Source: JBGRPZ01 sp041725955 (GTDB lineage Bacteria; Bacteroidota; Bacteroidia; Bacteroidales; JBGRPZ01). From it: a DNA stretch of 64,000 bases. Positions 44,476 to 53,148 of the stretch are shown piece by piece (position 1 is the first letter of the stretch; every line of letters begins with the position of its first letter). The stretch lies in NCBI GenBank assembly GCA_041725955.1, contig JBGRQE010000003.1, forward strand, positions 62,001-126,000, read 5' to 3'. The notes under the pieces are model-generated. The model ran no database searches and was not told where the DNA came from. It saw only the letters and a list, made by a program, of their open reading frames with translations. The translations under genes and the position numbers were made by a program.

Positions 44476-45999
44476 ATGATCAAAAATAAGATTCTCAATT
44501 TTGGAATACTTTTTAGCTTCATACTAATCATCTTTTTTTCGTGCAGAAAAGAAGATGATTTTAATAATAGCTCTTCTTTTCAGTTAAAATTTTCTACAGA
44601 CACTCTTGTTTTTGATACAATTTTTGCAAAAGTAGGATCTGCAACTCGAAAAATAACAGTACTTAACACTTCAAACAAAGCAATTAAAATCAACAACATA
44701 AAAGTTATAGGTGGAAATAATTCACCATATCAGATTAATGTTGACGGAAGAGCAGGAAACACTCAAAACAACATTGAAATTGATGCAAACGACTCTATCT
44801 ATATTTTTGCAAATGTTACTATAGATCCTACTGAAAAAAATAATCCTTTTGTTGTTGAAGATAATATCTCATTTTCTGTAAATGGAAATCAACAAAAGGT
44901 GGTCCTTCAAGCTTGGGGATTAAATGCGAATTATATAGTAGCTGACGATTTTGATCGCTACCCCACATTCAAATTGCATTATAAAATAGTTGCCAAAAAA
45001 GGAGAAACAGTAATCTGGACCAATGAAAGACCTTATTTTATATATGGTGGTTTTGCACGAATTAACGGAAAACTAATAATCGAAAAAGGAACAAAAGTTT
45101 ATTGTTATGCTGGGACTGGAATTTGGTCTGCCCCAGATGCTGCTATTGATATCAATGGAACAAAAGAAGAGCCTGTAATTATACAAGGAAGCAGAACAAC
45201 TGGCTTTGATAAAGACTATGCTGGGCAATGGAATAGAATAATGATTAATGAAAGTAATCAGGACTCACATATAAATTATGCTATAATTAAAAATGGTGTA
45301 ATAGGAATACAGCCAGAAACAAAAAGGATAATTAAAAGCAATAAATTATACATAAGTAATAGTATTATTGAAAACCATAGCATTGCAAATATTTATGCTG
45401 TAGCATCCAGAATCCAAGGAGAAAACTTAGTTTTAGGAAATGCCGGACAAGGGGGCGTTTTTCTGAGAAATGGAGGGGATTATTCATTTAAACAAATTAC
45501 GGTTGGAAACTATTCAAAAACTTCCAGAGAAAACCCTGCTTTTTATGTGGAAAATTGGATTAAAAAGAATAATCAACAAATTCCTTTTGACCTAAACTTA
45601 TTTATTGGTAACAGTATAATTTCAGGTAAAAATACAGGTGAAGAATATTTTGACACAATCATTCCTTCTCAGACAACAACAACAAATATTAAAATTCAGA
45701 ATTGCTTACTATCTACAAGTCGTAAAATTGAAAACTTTCCAGATAGATATATAAATACTATTATCAATAAAGATCCAAAATTTTATGGAGTAGAAAATGA
45801 AATAAAAAACAATAATAAAGAAAAAGAAACTCCTATGTATTTTGAACTGACTGCAGGAAGCCCTGCAATAGGCATTGGTGATCCCAAAATTGCAAGTGAA
45901 GTTCCTAAAGACATAAAAGGTAATAATAGAGCATTACCAAAACCTGATTTGGGGGCATACCAAAGTGATTTTTCGCCAAAACTCTCTCCTATAAGATAA
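44476..45999 (+). CDS. Lipoprotein with Ig-like and beta-helix regions
   Basis: The protein has 507 residues from ATG 44476; the frame is open further up, but the lipoprotein signal starts here (LFSFILIIFFSCRKED). Residues about 30-145 look like an ASPM/SPD-2/Hydin or DUF1573-type Ig domain (TLVFDTIFAKVGSATRKITV, INNIKVIGGNNSPY). Residues about 175-440 form a parallel beta-helix-like stretch with recurrent small and N residues (YIFANVTIDP, AINGKLIIEKGTKVYCY). The end resembles PbH1 pectin-lyase-like proteins (GNNRALPKPDLGAYQSDF). Likely an exposed surface lipoprotein; substrate unknown. Confidence 0.7.
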   Translation: MIKNKILNFGILFSFILIIFFSCRKEDDFNNSSSFQLKFSTDTLVFDTIFAKVGSATRKITVLNTSNKAIKINNIKVIGGNNSPYQINVDGRAGNTQNNIEIDANDSIYIFANVTIDPTEKNNPFVVEDNISFSVNGNQQKVVLQAWGLNANYIVADDFDRYPTFKLHYKIVAKKGETVIWTNERPYFIYGGFARINGKLIIEKGTKVYCYAGTGIWSAPDAAIDINGTKEEPVIIQGSRTTGFDKDYAGQWNRIMINESNQDSHINYAIIKNGVIGIQPETKRIIKSNKLYISNSIIENHSIANIYAVASRIQGENLVLGNAGQGGVFLRNGGDYSFKQITVGNYSKTSRENPAFYVENWIKKNNQQIPFDLNLFIGNSIISGKNTGEEYFDTIIPSQTTTTNIKIQNCLLSTSRKIENFPDRYINTIINKDPKFYGVENEIKNNNKEKETPMYFELTAGSPAIGIGDPKIASEVPKDIKGNNRALPKPDLGAYQSDFSPKLSPIR

Positions 46000-46026
46000 A
46001 ATACCTTGTCTTGTTAAAAATTCATA

Positions 46027-46063
46027 AAACACAAATTGTCAATACAGTTTGTGTTTTTTTTTC
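46027..46063 (+). terminator. Intrinsic terminator after the beta-helix lipoprotein
   Basis: AAACACAAATTG and CAGTTTGTGTTT form a 12-bp stem with a six-base loop, followed by eight or more T. Confidence 0.85.
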
Positions 46064-46115
46064 GTTTTAAGCCTACTGACATAGCCAAAATTACTTTATT
46101 TAAAATAACCATAAC

Positions 46116-46706
46116 ATGAAAAAGCTATTTTTAAAACAATCCGGGAGTTTGTTGTCTTTAACCTATCGGTTATCAATAATATGTATTTTGTTTGTAACAT
46201 TTGCATTTATGACCTCTTCTTGCAAAAACAAAAAAGATAACGAACTTACTCCAGAAGAAATAGAAGAATTATTATCTGCCAATCAAGTTGGTTTTGATAC
46301 TGACGTTTCTAGCAATATAACTTCCCAATCATATTTTATTGATTGGGAAAATAAATTCCTTCCCTTACTAAAAAACAAAGATTCTAGTAATTTTGAAGTT
46401 CACACTGAAAACAATAATCTCTTAGAAGTAAAAAAAGGAGAAAACAGCTATAAACTATACTTACTTTCACCAGAAAACACAAATCCAGACTCTATACTCC
46501 AATTTTTTTATTTAAGCCAGAAAATTGTAAAGAACAAAGTTCTTCTATGTGTTTTAAATAATAATGACAGACTTTCTTTTAACACTTTTCAAAGAAGAGA
46601 AATGCGCGCTCTAAAGGCTATTGCAAAAAAAAATGGAATAACTACTTTTAGTTCTTTACAAGAAGTTGCTAACTACATAAAAAATAATACCACATCAAAT
46701 TCATAA
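46116..46706 (+). CDS. Hypothetical lipoprotein
   Basis: The protein has 196 residues. A long N-terminus ends in a lipoprotein signal (CILFVTFAFMTSSCKNKKDN), with the lipid-bearing cysteine near residue 36. An acidic helix follows (LTPEEIEELLSANQ). No domain was recognised; the C-terminal half is charged and probably helical (TFQRREMRALKAIAKKNG). The N-terminus before the hydrophobic core is unusually long (17 residues), so a downstream start is possible. It sits between two surface lipoprotein/nucleotide genes without clear operon signals. Confidence 0.55.
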   Translation: MKKLFLKQSGSLLSLTYRLSIICILFVTFAFMTSSCKNKKDNELTPEEIEELLSANQVGFDTDVSSNITSQSYFIDWENKFLPLLKNKDSSNFEVHTENNNLLEVKKGENSYKLYLLSPENTNPDSILQFFYLSQKIVKNKVLLCVLNNNDRLSFNTFQRREMRALKAIAKKNGITTFSSLQEVANYIKNNTTSNS

Positions 46707-46765
46707 TATATTTTTTTGTTTCTCCCTCCTTTTCATTAAACCTTTTAAAAACCTATCTTATTTTT

Positions 46766-46773
46766 TACCTTTG
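46766..46773 (+). promoter_or_regulatory. Putative -7 box for the MurU-like gene
   Basis: TACCTTTG preceded by a T run, 26 bases before the ATG at 46800. It fits TAnnTTTG, but no TTG lies 19-21 bases upstream. Confidence 0.45.
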
Positions 46774-46799
46774 CCTATTCTGAAACAAATTTACTTTTC

Positions 46800-47513
46800 A
46801 TGAAAGCAATGATCTTCGCAGCAGGATTAGGGACAAGACTTGGCTCCTTTACAAAGAACAAACCCAAAGCATTAGTAAAAATTAATGACAAAAGTATGCT
46901 TGAATATCAGTTGGAAAAATTGATAAAATATAATTTCAAGAATATTATTGTAAACACACACCATTTCTCTCAACAAATTAAAACCTTCATACAATCTTAC
47001 GAACATCAAAATTTAAAAATTGAGATCTCTGACGAAAGTGATCAACTACTAAATACTGGTGGTGGATTAATAAAAGCTTTACCCTTATTTCAAAAAGAAA
47101 AAGCATTATTGATTCACAATGTAGATATCTTCTCAGATTTAAATATTTCTGAATTTTATAATCAATTAATAAATTCTGATAATTCTGCATTATTGGCAGT
47201 TAAAGAAAGAGAAACTCAGAGATACCTTTTGTTTGACAATAATCTTATTTTGTGTGGTTGGGAAAACATCAGAACTGGAGAAAAAATAATTGTCAGAAAA
47301 GCTGATAATTTAAAGCGTCTTGCTTTTAGCGGTATACATTGTATAAAACCACACTTAATAGCAGAAACAAAATTAAGTGGTCCTTGCAGTGTTATTGATA
47401 TATATCTTGAAATGGCCAAAAAATATAAAATAAAGGCACATATTCATAATGACAATTTTTGGATTGATGCAGGAAAACCTAGACAAATAAGACAATTAGC
47501 CCAGATTTTATAA
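46800..47513 (+). CDS. NTP-transferase family nucleotidyltransferase (MurU-like)
   Basis: The 237-residue enzyme belongs to the NTP_transferase (RmlA/GlmU-N) fold. The nucleotide loop is MKAMIFAAGLGTRLGSFTKN with the KPKALVKI lysine. DESDQLLNTGGGLIKALP and LLIHNVDIFSD carry the Mg-binding aspartate, and ending NFWIDAGKPRQIRQ holds the second metal aspartate. Length and motifs fit MurNAc-1-phosphate uridylyltransferase (MurU) of the peptidoglycan recycling pathway, or HddC-like sugar nucleotidyltransferases. No kinase partner (AmgK) is adjacent, so the sugar is uncertain. It precedes the AddB-like gene by 18 bases, probably co-transcribed. Confidence 0.75.
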   Translation: MKAMIFAAGLGTRLGSFTKNKPKALVKINDKSMLEYQLEKLIKYNFKNIIVNTHHFSQQIKTFIQSYEHQNLKIEISDESDQLLNTGGGLIKALPLFQKEKALLIHNVDIFSDLNISEFYNQLINSDNSALLAVKERETQRYLLFDNNLILCGWENIRTGEKIIVRKADNLKRLAFSGIHCIKPHLIAETKLSGPCSVIDIYLEMAKKYKIKAHIHNDNFWIDAGKPRQIRQLAQIL

Positions 47514-47531
47514 CCCCCTAATTATTTTCAC

Positions 47532-50438
47532 TTGAAATCTTTCTTAGATCAAATCGCTAATCACCTAATCAATAACTATGGTGATGACTTAGGAAATATA
47601 GCTATTGTTTTGCCTTCTCAAAGAGGAGGTGTTTTCTTAAAAAAATATATAGCTAATAGAATAAAAAAAATTTCTTTGTCACCCAAAATTGTTGGAATTT
47701 CAAACTTTGCAGAAGAATTAACAGGGATTAAGCCGGCTGATAGATTAAAACTACCCTTTGAATTATATAAAATTCATCGCCAAATAGCAGGTGAAAACAA
47801 ACAAAATTTAGAAACTTTTTTAACTTGGGGAGAGCAACTAATTCGCGAGTTTAGCGAATTAGACCAGTATTTGGTAGATGTAAACAAAGTTTTTTCGCAT
47901 TTATCAGATTCATACGCAATGAATGAATGGAATGTTGATGGTAGTCCACTAACTGAATTTCAACAGAACTATCTAAAATTCTACCGCTCACTCGGAACTT
48001 ATTACAACTTACTTCGTGATGATCAGTTAAACAAAAAGCAGGCATGGAGCGGACTGTCTTATCGCATCCTAGCTGAAAACATTGAAACTTTAGCTCAAAA
48101 GATAAAATGGAAAAAAATAATTTTTGCAGGTTTTAATGCACTAACCAACGCAGAAAATAAATTCATTAAACATTTGGTTAAAATTGGACTTGCTGAAATA
48201 TTTTGGGATGGAGATGAATATTATTTTTATAAAAATGGAAAAGGAAATACAGATATTGAAGCAGGCTTATTTTTAAGGCGATACGCAAAATCAGATTTCT
48301 TTAATCCCATGAATTTCATAGGAGAAAATTACAAAAATATTGCAAAAAATATTCAAGTTGTTGGTGTCCCAAAAAATATTGGTCAAGTAAAATTCGCTTC
48401 TGAAGTAATAAACAAATTAAAAATCAATAAAGGAATAATAACAAATACAGCACTCATTCTTGCAAAAGAAAGCCTATTACTCCCTTGCATAAATTCCATG
48501 CCCGATAATATTGAGAACTATAATATTACAATGGGATTCCCTTTAACCCAAATTCCAATTTACGATTTATTTGAATTTATTTTTGATCTACAAATCAATG
48601 CAAAAAGACTCAATTTAACTTCTACCAAAGATAGATTATTTTACACCAAAGATCTTATAGAAATATTTAGTCATCCAATATTTAAAACAATTGAAGAATA
48701 CCACCAAAATACTAATAAAGAACCAATTAGTTCATTCGAATATCAAATTCAAAAAATTCAGTATTCATCTAAAATCTTCTTTAAAAAAAGCGAATTACAA
48801 ATTCACAAACAAAAAGAAGATAATCATCTGAATTTATTTTTAGATTTAATACTGAATGACTGGAATAGTGAACCAATCAAAGCAATTCAAAACTTGAAAT
48901 TAATATGTAAATATGTTCTCCCTATTTTGACTGAAAACGGCAAAGACTGTCTCCCTCCACAAGAATATCTTTTTATTTTTCACCAAATTTTTTTAAGAAT
49001 AGAAGAAACAATTAATGAATATCAAGATCTAATTACCATCAATTCAATAAAAAAAATATTTTCTAATCTTAGTAAAACTCAATCTCTTCCTTTTTATGGA
49101 GAACCTCTAAAAGGCATACAAGTTATGGGAGTATTAGAAACACGAACTCTCGATTTTGACAACATCATTCTTTTATCTGCAAATGAAGGAATCCTTCCTA
49201 AAGGTAAGAATCAGAACGCTTTTGTCCCTGATGAAATCAAACTATCTTTTGGATTACCAACATATAAAGAAAAAAATGCTGTATATGCATATCACTTTTA
49301 CAGACTATTACAAAGAGCAAAGAATGTCTATTTAGTTTACAATACTGAAACGGAAACTATGGGAGGTGGACAAAAGAGTAGATTTATAAACCAGCTCTTA
49401 ATGGAACTTAAGAACTATAATCCAAAAACAACAATTGAAGAAAAGATACTCACTGTACCTCTTAATAAGTCTGATAAAAATACATCTGATAAAAAGATAA
49501 ATATTAAGAAATCAAAAAAAATAATTTCTCTCTTACAAAAAAAAGCTAAAAGTGGGTTCTCACCCTCCTCTTTAATTCAATATATTAACTGCTCACTACA
49601 GTTTTATTTTGCTCAGATTTTAAATTTAGAAGAGGAAAAAGAAATTGAAGAAAATATTGATGCTGCAGCATTAGGTACAGTTGTACATAAGATTTTGGAA
49701 AATTTTTATACCGATTTTCAAGGTAAAACACTGTCTGGAGTAGAATTATCTTTACTACTACCTAAAATCAATAAACAGTCGATTGATGCATTTAACCGGG
49801 AAAGTTCGACTCAAAATATTTTATATGGTAAAAATAGATTAATCATTGAAGTTGGAAGACAATTTGTTGAAAATTTTATTCGCTTTGAAATAGAAAAACT
49901 AAAGCAGTATAAAAAACAAAATAAAGAAAGCATACTTTATTCTTTAGAGAAATTTATTTCTACCGAATTTACTCTAACCAATAGCAATCAAGAAATAAAG
50001 TTAAAAGGATTTATTGACCGAATTGATTCTGTAGGAGACCAAATTCGAATCATTGATTATAAAACGGGTAAAGTTGAAAATAAAAACCTCAGATTTTCCG
50101 ACTTTGAAGAGTTGTTTTCAAAACAAGAACTTAATAAAAGTTTCCAATTGGTTATGTACACATGGTTATATCATAAATGCAACCCAGAACTCAATAATCA
50201 TAAAATACTTGCAGGAATTTACAGCTTTAGATCTCTTTCTGGAGGTCTACTTACAGCACAAAAAATTATTAAAAGAAACACTTTTGAGAATACATTTAAT
50301 TATAATGACTTAAATGATTTTGAGGAACTACTTCTTCAAAAAATAGAAGAAATATTCGACACAAATATTAGTTTTACTCAAACAACAGAGCGAAAAAATT
50401 GTGAATTTTGCTCATTCAAAGATATTTGTAACCGCTAA
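47532..50438 (+). CDS. AddB-like PD-(D/E)XK nuclease/helicase-related protein
   Basis: The protein has 968 residues from a TTG start 18 bases after the previous stop. The N-terminus resembles an inactive or degenerate SF1 helicase-like region of AddB (IAIVLPSQRGGVFLKKYI). The C-terminal nuclease domain has LKGFIDRIDSVGDQIRIIDY then KTGK, the D..DYK core of PD-(D/E)XK. Four cysteines that bind a 4Fe-4S cluster in AddB are present: C687 (YINCSLQFYF) and C957, C960, C966 (CEFCSFKDIC). AddAB processes double-strand breaks. The AddA subunit is not adjacent, and no other partner is seen here. Confidence 0.8.
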   Translation: MKSFLDQIANHLINNYGDDLGNIAIVLPSQRGGVFLKKYIANRIKKISLSPKIVGISNFAEELTGIKPADRLKLPFELYKIHRQIAGENKQNLETFLTWGEQLIREFSELDQYLVDVNKVFSHLSDSYAMNEWNVDGSPLTEFQQNYLKFYRSLGTYYNLLRDDQLNKKQAWSGLSYRILAENIETLAQKIKWKKIIFAGFNALTNAENKFIKHLVKIGLAEIFWDGDEYYFYKNGKGNTDIEAGLFLRRYAKSDFFNPMNFIGENYKNIAKNIQVVGVPKNIGQVKFASEVINKLKINKGIITNTALILAKESLLLPCINSMPDNIENYNITMGFPLTQIPIYDLFEFIFDLQINAKRLNLTSTKDRLFYTKDLIEIFSHPIFKTIEEYHQNTNKEPISSFEYQIQKIQYSSKIFFKKSELQIHKQKEDNHLNLFLDLILNDWNSEPIKAIQNLKLICKYVLPILTENGKDCLPPQEYLFIFHQIFLRIEETINEYQDLITINSIKKIFSNLSKTQSLPFYGEPLKGIQVMGVLETRTLDFDNIILLSANEGILPKGKNQNAFVPDEIKLSFGLPTYKEKNAVYAYHFYRLLQRAKNVYLVYNTETETMGGGQKSRFINQLLMELKNYNPKTTIEEKILTVPLNKSDKNTSDKKINIKKSKKIISLLQKKAKSGFSPSSLIQYINCSLQFYFAQILNLEEEKEIEENIDAAALGTVVHKILENFYTDFQGKTLSGVELSLLLPKINKQSIDAFNRESSTQNILYGKNRLIIEVGRQFVENFIRFEIEKLKQYKKQNKESILYSLEKFISTEFTLTNSNQEIKLKGFIDRIDSVGDQIRIIDYKTGKVENKNLRFSDFEELFSKQELNKSFQLVMYTWLYHKCNPELNNHKILAGIYSFRSLSGGLLTAQKIIKRNTFENTFNYNDLNDFEELLLQKIEEIFDTNISFTQTTERKNCEFCSFKDICNR

Positions 50439-50640
50439 CAAAGAATACAATTTAAACATACACGCTACACATTATTATCTATAATAAGTATTGGCACTTT
50501 CTTCTTACTCAAACATAATAATGGTCGCGTTTAAAAATGCTAAGTTTTTATTCAACACCTAGATAATTAAATGCAAACTAATGATAATTAATGGTGATAT
50601 TTATTCATATATTCAAGGATCTCTAATTACTTTTTAGTGA

Positions 50641-51660
50641 TTATTTTCTAATAATATCAACAAAAACAGGTAAATGATCACTATATCCTCCTTTATATAA
50701 AGGGCCTAAAAATGTTCGATAAGGCTTTTGTCCCAAGCGCCTTCCATCCGATTCAAACAAAAAATCATTTTGCAAAATATGCAAGCCCTCTTTCGATAAA
50801 GAAATCGTATCGTTATGGATTAGATTTTCTGAAACAAATATATGGTCAAAAAAAGCCCAATTCCCTTTAGATTTTATAGTTCCATTAGCATTAGATTTAG
50901 AATAGTCGAGAGCATTAAACATATTTACATTTTTAATACCTCTAGCCTCTTGTAGTATTTTAATACTCTTTGATTTTTCATCATCATTAAAATCTCCCAA
51001 ATAAATAAAAAAAGCATTTGGATTAATTTTCTTCAAAGAATCACTTATATTCCTTAATCTATTTGCTGCACATATACGTTTTTTATCCGTATACAAACGC
51101 CCCGAAAATCTAGAAGGCCAATGATTAACAAAGAAAATAAACTTTTCGTCAAATTTAGTTTTTAACACTACAACTAGGACTTGTCTTTTAACTCTTATTG
51201 AATCTGTAGATAAAGATAACAAAAAAGAATTCTCTTCTATAAACAAAGAATTTCTATATAGTAAAGCCCCTTCAATACCTCTTGGGTCTAAATCATCTTG
51301 ATGGACAATGTTATAATTAAGATTTCGTAAACAACTATAACAACATATGTCTTTTAGCACATTTTTATTCTCTACTTCACACAAAGCAATAACTGAAGGA
51401 TAATTTTGGTTCTCACCACAAGCAACCAGTACTTTTGAAATATTTTGAATTTTTGTATAATATCTTGATTTGTTCCATTTATGATATCCTTCCTTATAAA
51501 ATGTATCATGGCTAGAATTTTGTTTTGTATCAAATAAATTTTCAACATTATAAAAAACGATACGATAAGTATCAGTTGAAAGTAAACTCTTTTCTGATTG
51601 ACAGAAAGAAGATAATTGACAAAAAAAGAAAAATATTATACCGATGGAAAATTGATTCAC
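50641..51660 (-). CDS. Endonuclease/exonuclease/phosphatase family protein, exported
   Basis: The protein has 339 residues. The start is GTG at 51658-51660, since a stop lies four codons upstream. A signal peptide follows (IGIIFFFFCQLSSFCQ). EEP-fold motifs are present: YRIVFYNVENLFDTKQN (N and D/E of the active site), ALCEVENKN, VNHWPSRFSG, YLGDFNDDEKS and the final GGYSDHLPVFVDI. Mg-dependent phosphodiester or phosphomonoester cleavage outside the cytoplasm is likely. The gene is divergent from the sigma operon, with its start 172 bases away. Confidence 0.85.
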   Translation of the reverse strand: MNQFSIGIIFFFFCQLSSFCQSEKSLLSTDTYRIVFYNVENLFDTKQNSSHDTFYKEGYHKWNKSRYYTKIQNISKVLVACGENQNYPSVIALCEVENKNVLKDICCYSCLRNLNYNIVHQDDLDPRGIEGALLYRNSLFIEENSFLLSLSTDSIRVKRQVLVVVLKTKFDEKFIFFVNHWPSRFSGRLYTDKKRICAANRLRNISDSLKKINPNAFFIYLGDFNDDEKSKSIKILQEARGIKNVNMFNALDYSKSNANGTIKSKGNWAFFDHIFVSENLIHNDTISLSKEGLHILQNDFLFESDGRRLGQKPYRTFLGPLYKGGYSDHLPVFVDIIRK

Positions 51661-51786
51661 ATTAAGATCTTATAAATAATATCCTGAAAGAATAAAAAAA
51701 TTAAATTTGTGAGGTCTTACGGGGATTGAAGATAGCAATTAATTTACAAAAACTTTTCAAAGAAAAAATTTTTTTCAATTTTTTGG

Positions 51787-51814
51787 GTCACCTTTTCTCC
51801 TTTTTAGTGATAAA
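51787..51814 (+). promoter_or_regulatory. Putative ECF promoter of the sigma operon
   Basis: GTCACCTTTTCT (51787-51798), ten bases, then GATAAA (51809-51814). Read as -35 GTCACC, a 16-base spacer and -10 GATAAA, it has standard ECF spacing. The same bases at the same distance occur in the promoter region of the dockerin gene (58083-58110). T-rich DNA precedes both. It lacks the usual TAnnTTTG form, so it is probably used by an alternative sigma factor, most simply the product of this operon. Confidence 0.65.
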
Positions 51815-51832
51815 CTTTAAAATGTTGCGAAA

Positions 51833-52399
51833 TTGAAAGCAAGTGAAATATTGAATGGTATACGTACCAGTGATAGAGGAACATTAAATTACATATATAA
51901 AAAATATTATAAATCTATTAAAAGGTATATAATACAAAATAGTGGTAGTGAGGATGACGCCAACGACATCTTTCAAGATGGAGTAATGGTAATCTACCAA
52001 AAAATAAAAAAAAATGAATTAACAGAACTGCACTGTGCTTTTCACACATACCTATTCTCTGTTTGCCGCTTCTTATGGCTGCAAAATTTGAATAAAAAAG
52101 AAGTAAAAGTCGATACCGATAATCACCAAATACAGGAGTCCTTATCTGTTGAACCTGATCTTAAAATACTTACAGAAGAAACTAGCAGATATGATTTATA
52201 CAGAAAGCATTTTACTCAATTAAACAAAGAGTGTCAAAAAATACTTAATCTGTTTTTACAAAAAACTCCTCAGAAGAAAGTTGCAGAAATGATGGGGTAT
52301 AAAAGTGTCGACTACGCGAAAAGAAAAAAATACCTATGCAAAGAAAAACTTGTCGAAAAAATCAAACGTGACCCTAATTTTAAAGAAGTAATGTCATGA
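51833..52399 (+). CDS. ECF-type sigma factor
   Basis: The protein has 188 residues. Region 2 is recognisable in SDRGTLNYIYKKYYKSIKRY and SEDDANDIFQDGVMVIYQKI (DANDIFQDG helix 2.2), with 2.3-2.4 in HTYLFSVCRFLWLQN. Region 4 is the C-terminal HTH (TPQKKVAEMMGYKSVDYAKR). There is no region 3. TTG at 51833 is the start; TTG 51851 is an alternative. A four-base overlap (ATGA) with the next gene suggests coupled translation with its regulator. Preceded by a candidate self-recognised promoter. Confidence 0.88.
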   Translation: MKASEILNGIRTSDRGTLNYIYKKYYKSIKRYIIQNSGSEDDANDIFQDGVMVIYQKIKKNELTELHCAFHTYLFSVCRFLWLQNLNKKEVKVDTDNHQIQESLSVEPDLKILTEETSRYDLYRKHFTQLNKECQKILNLFLQKTPQKKVAEMMGYKSVDYAKRKKYLCKEKLVEKIKRDPNFKEVMS

Positions 52400-53130
52400 A
52401 CAATGAAGCTATAAAAATCGATGACTTTTTATCTGGCTCAATGTCTGAGACAGATTTGGAGTCTTTTTTGGTCGAGATGGAGACCAGCCCGACCCTAAAT
52501 TCAGAAATAAGTCTACATCAGGAAATTAATTCTGCTATTTCAGATTTAAATGCCTTTAAACTTAAAGACTCTTTGAATCAAATTTTTGAAGAAAACAGTT
52601 CTAGCCCAAAGGTTATTTCTTTATTTTCAAAAAACAAATTATTCAGCGTTGCTGCAACAATCGCTGTTTTATGTATAGTTGGAGGTAGTATATTCTGGAA
52701 TTCTTTTAATTCTAGTAATACTTTATATCAACAATATTTTGATTCTACTACTGCTTATCTTCAAGTTAGATCAGAGAATAACTTTTCCACCAGTGATTCA
52801 AATGTTCTTGCAGGGTTTAAGCTAATGGAAGCAAAAGAATTCAACCAAGCTATTGAAGTTTTTCAAAAAAGCCCTAACAACTTAATGGGTCAGTTATATC
52901 AGGGAATTTCTTATATGGAAATTAACAAAAGTGAAAAAGCTGCAATTGCATTCCAAAAAATCATATCAGATAACGATAACTTATTTCTTGATCAAGCAGA
53001 GTGGTTTCTAGCCCTTACATATATAAAAATGGGTAAAAAAAGCAAAGCTGTCAAACAGCTAAAAACTTTATCTTTAAATAGGGGTCCATACCAAAATAAA
53101 GCAATAGAGTTAATTAGCAAGTTAAGATAA
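52396..53130 (+). CDS. Membrane TPR protein, likely anti-sigma factor
   Basis: The protein has 244 residues, overlapping the ECF sigma gene by four bases. Residues 1-80 are cytoplasmic and contain an anti-sigma-like helical region (DDFLSGSMSETDLESFLVEM) as found before the membrane helix of many Bacteroidetes anti-sigma proteins. The transmembrane helix is residues 82-101. The periplasmic part has two to three TPR-like repeats (LAGFKLMEAKEFNQAIEVFQ, LYQGISYMEINKSEKAAIAF, WFLALTYIKMGKKSKAVKQL). Overlap and topology make it the presumed regulator of the sigma factor; direct binding is not shown. The convergent CHAT gene ends 18 bases away. Confidence 0.75.
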   Translation: MNNEAIKIDDFLSGSMSETDLESFLVEMETSPTLNSEISLHQEINSAISDLNAFKLKDSLNQIFEENSSSPKVISLFSKNKLFSVAATIAVLCIVGGSIFWNSFNSSNTLYQQYFDSTTAYLQVRSENNFSTSDSNVLAGFKLMEAKEFNQAIEVFQKSPNNLMGQLYQGISYMEINKSEKAAIAFQKIISDNDNLFLDQAEWFLALTYIKMGKKSKAVKQLKTLSLNRGPYQNKAIELISKLR

Positions 53131-53148
53131 AATTTTATATCTCTTAAA

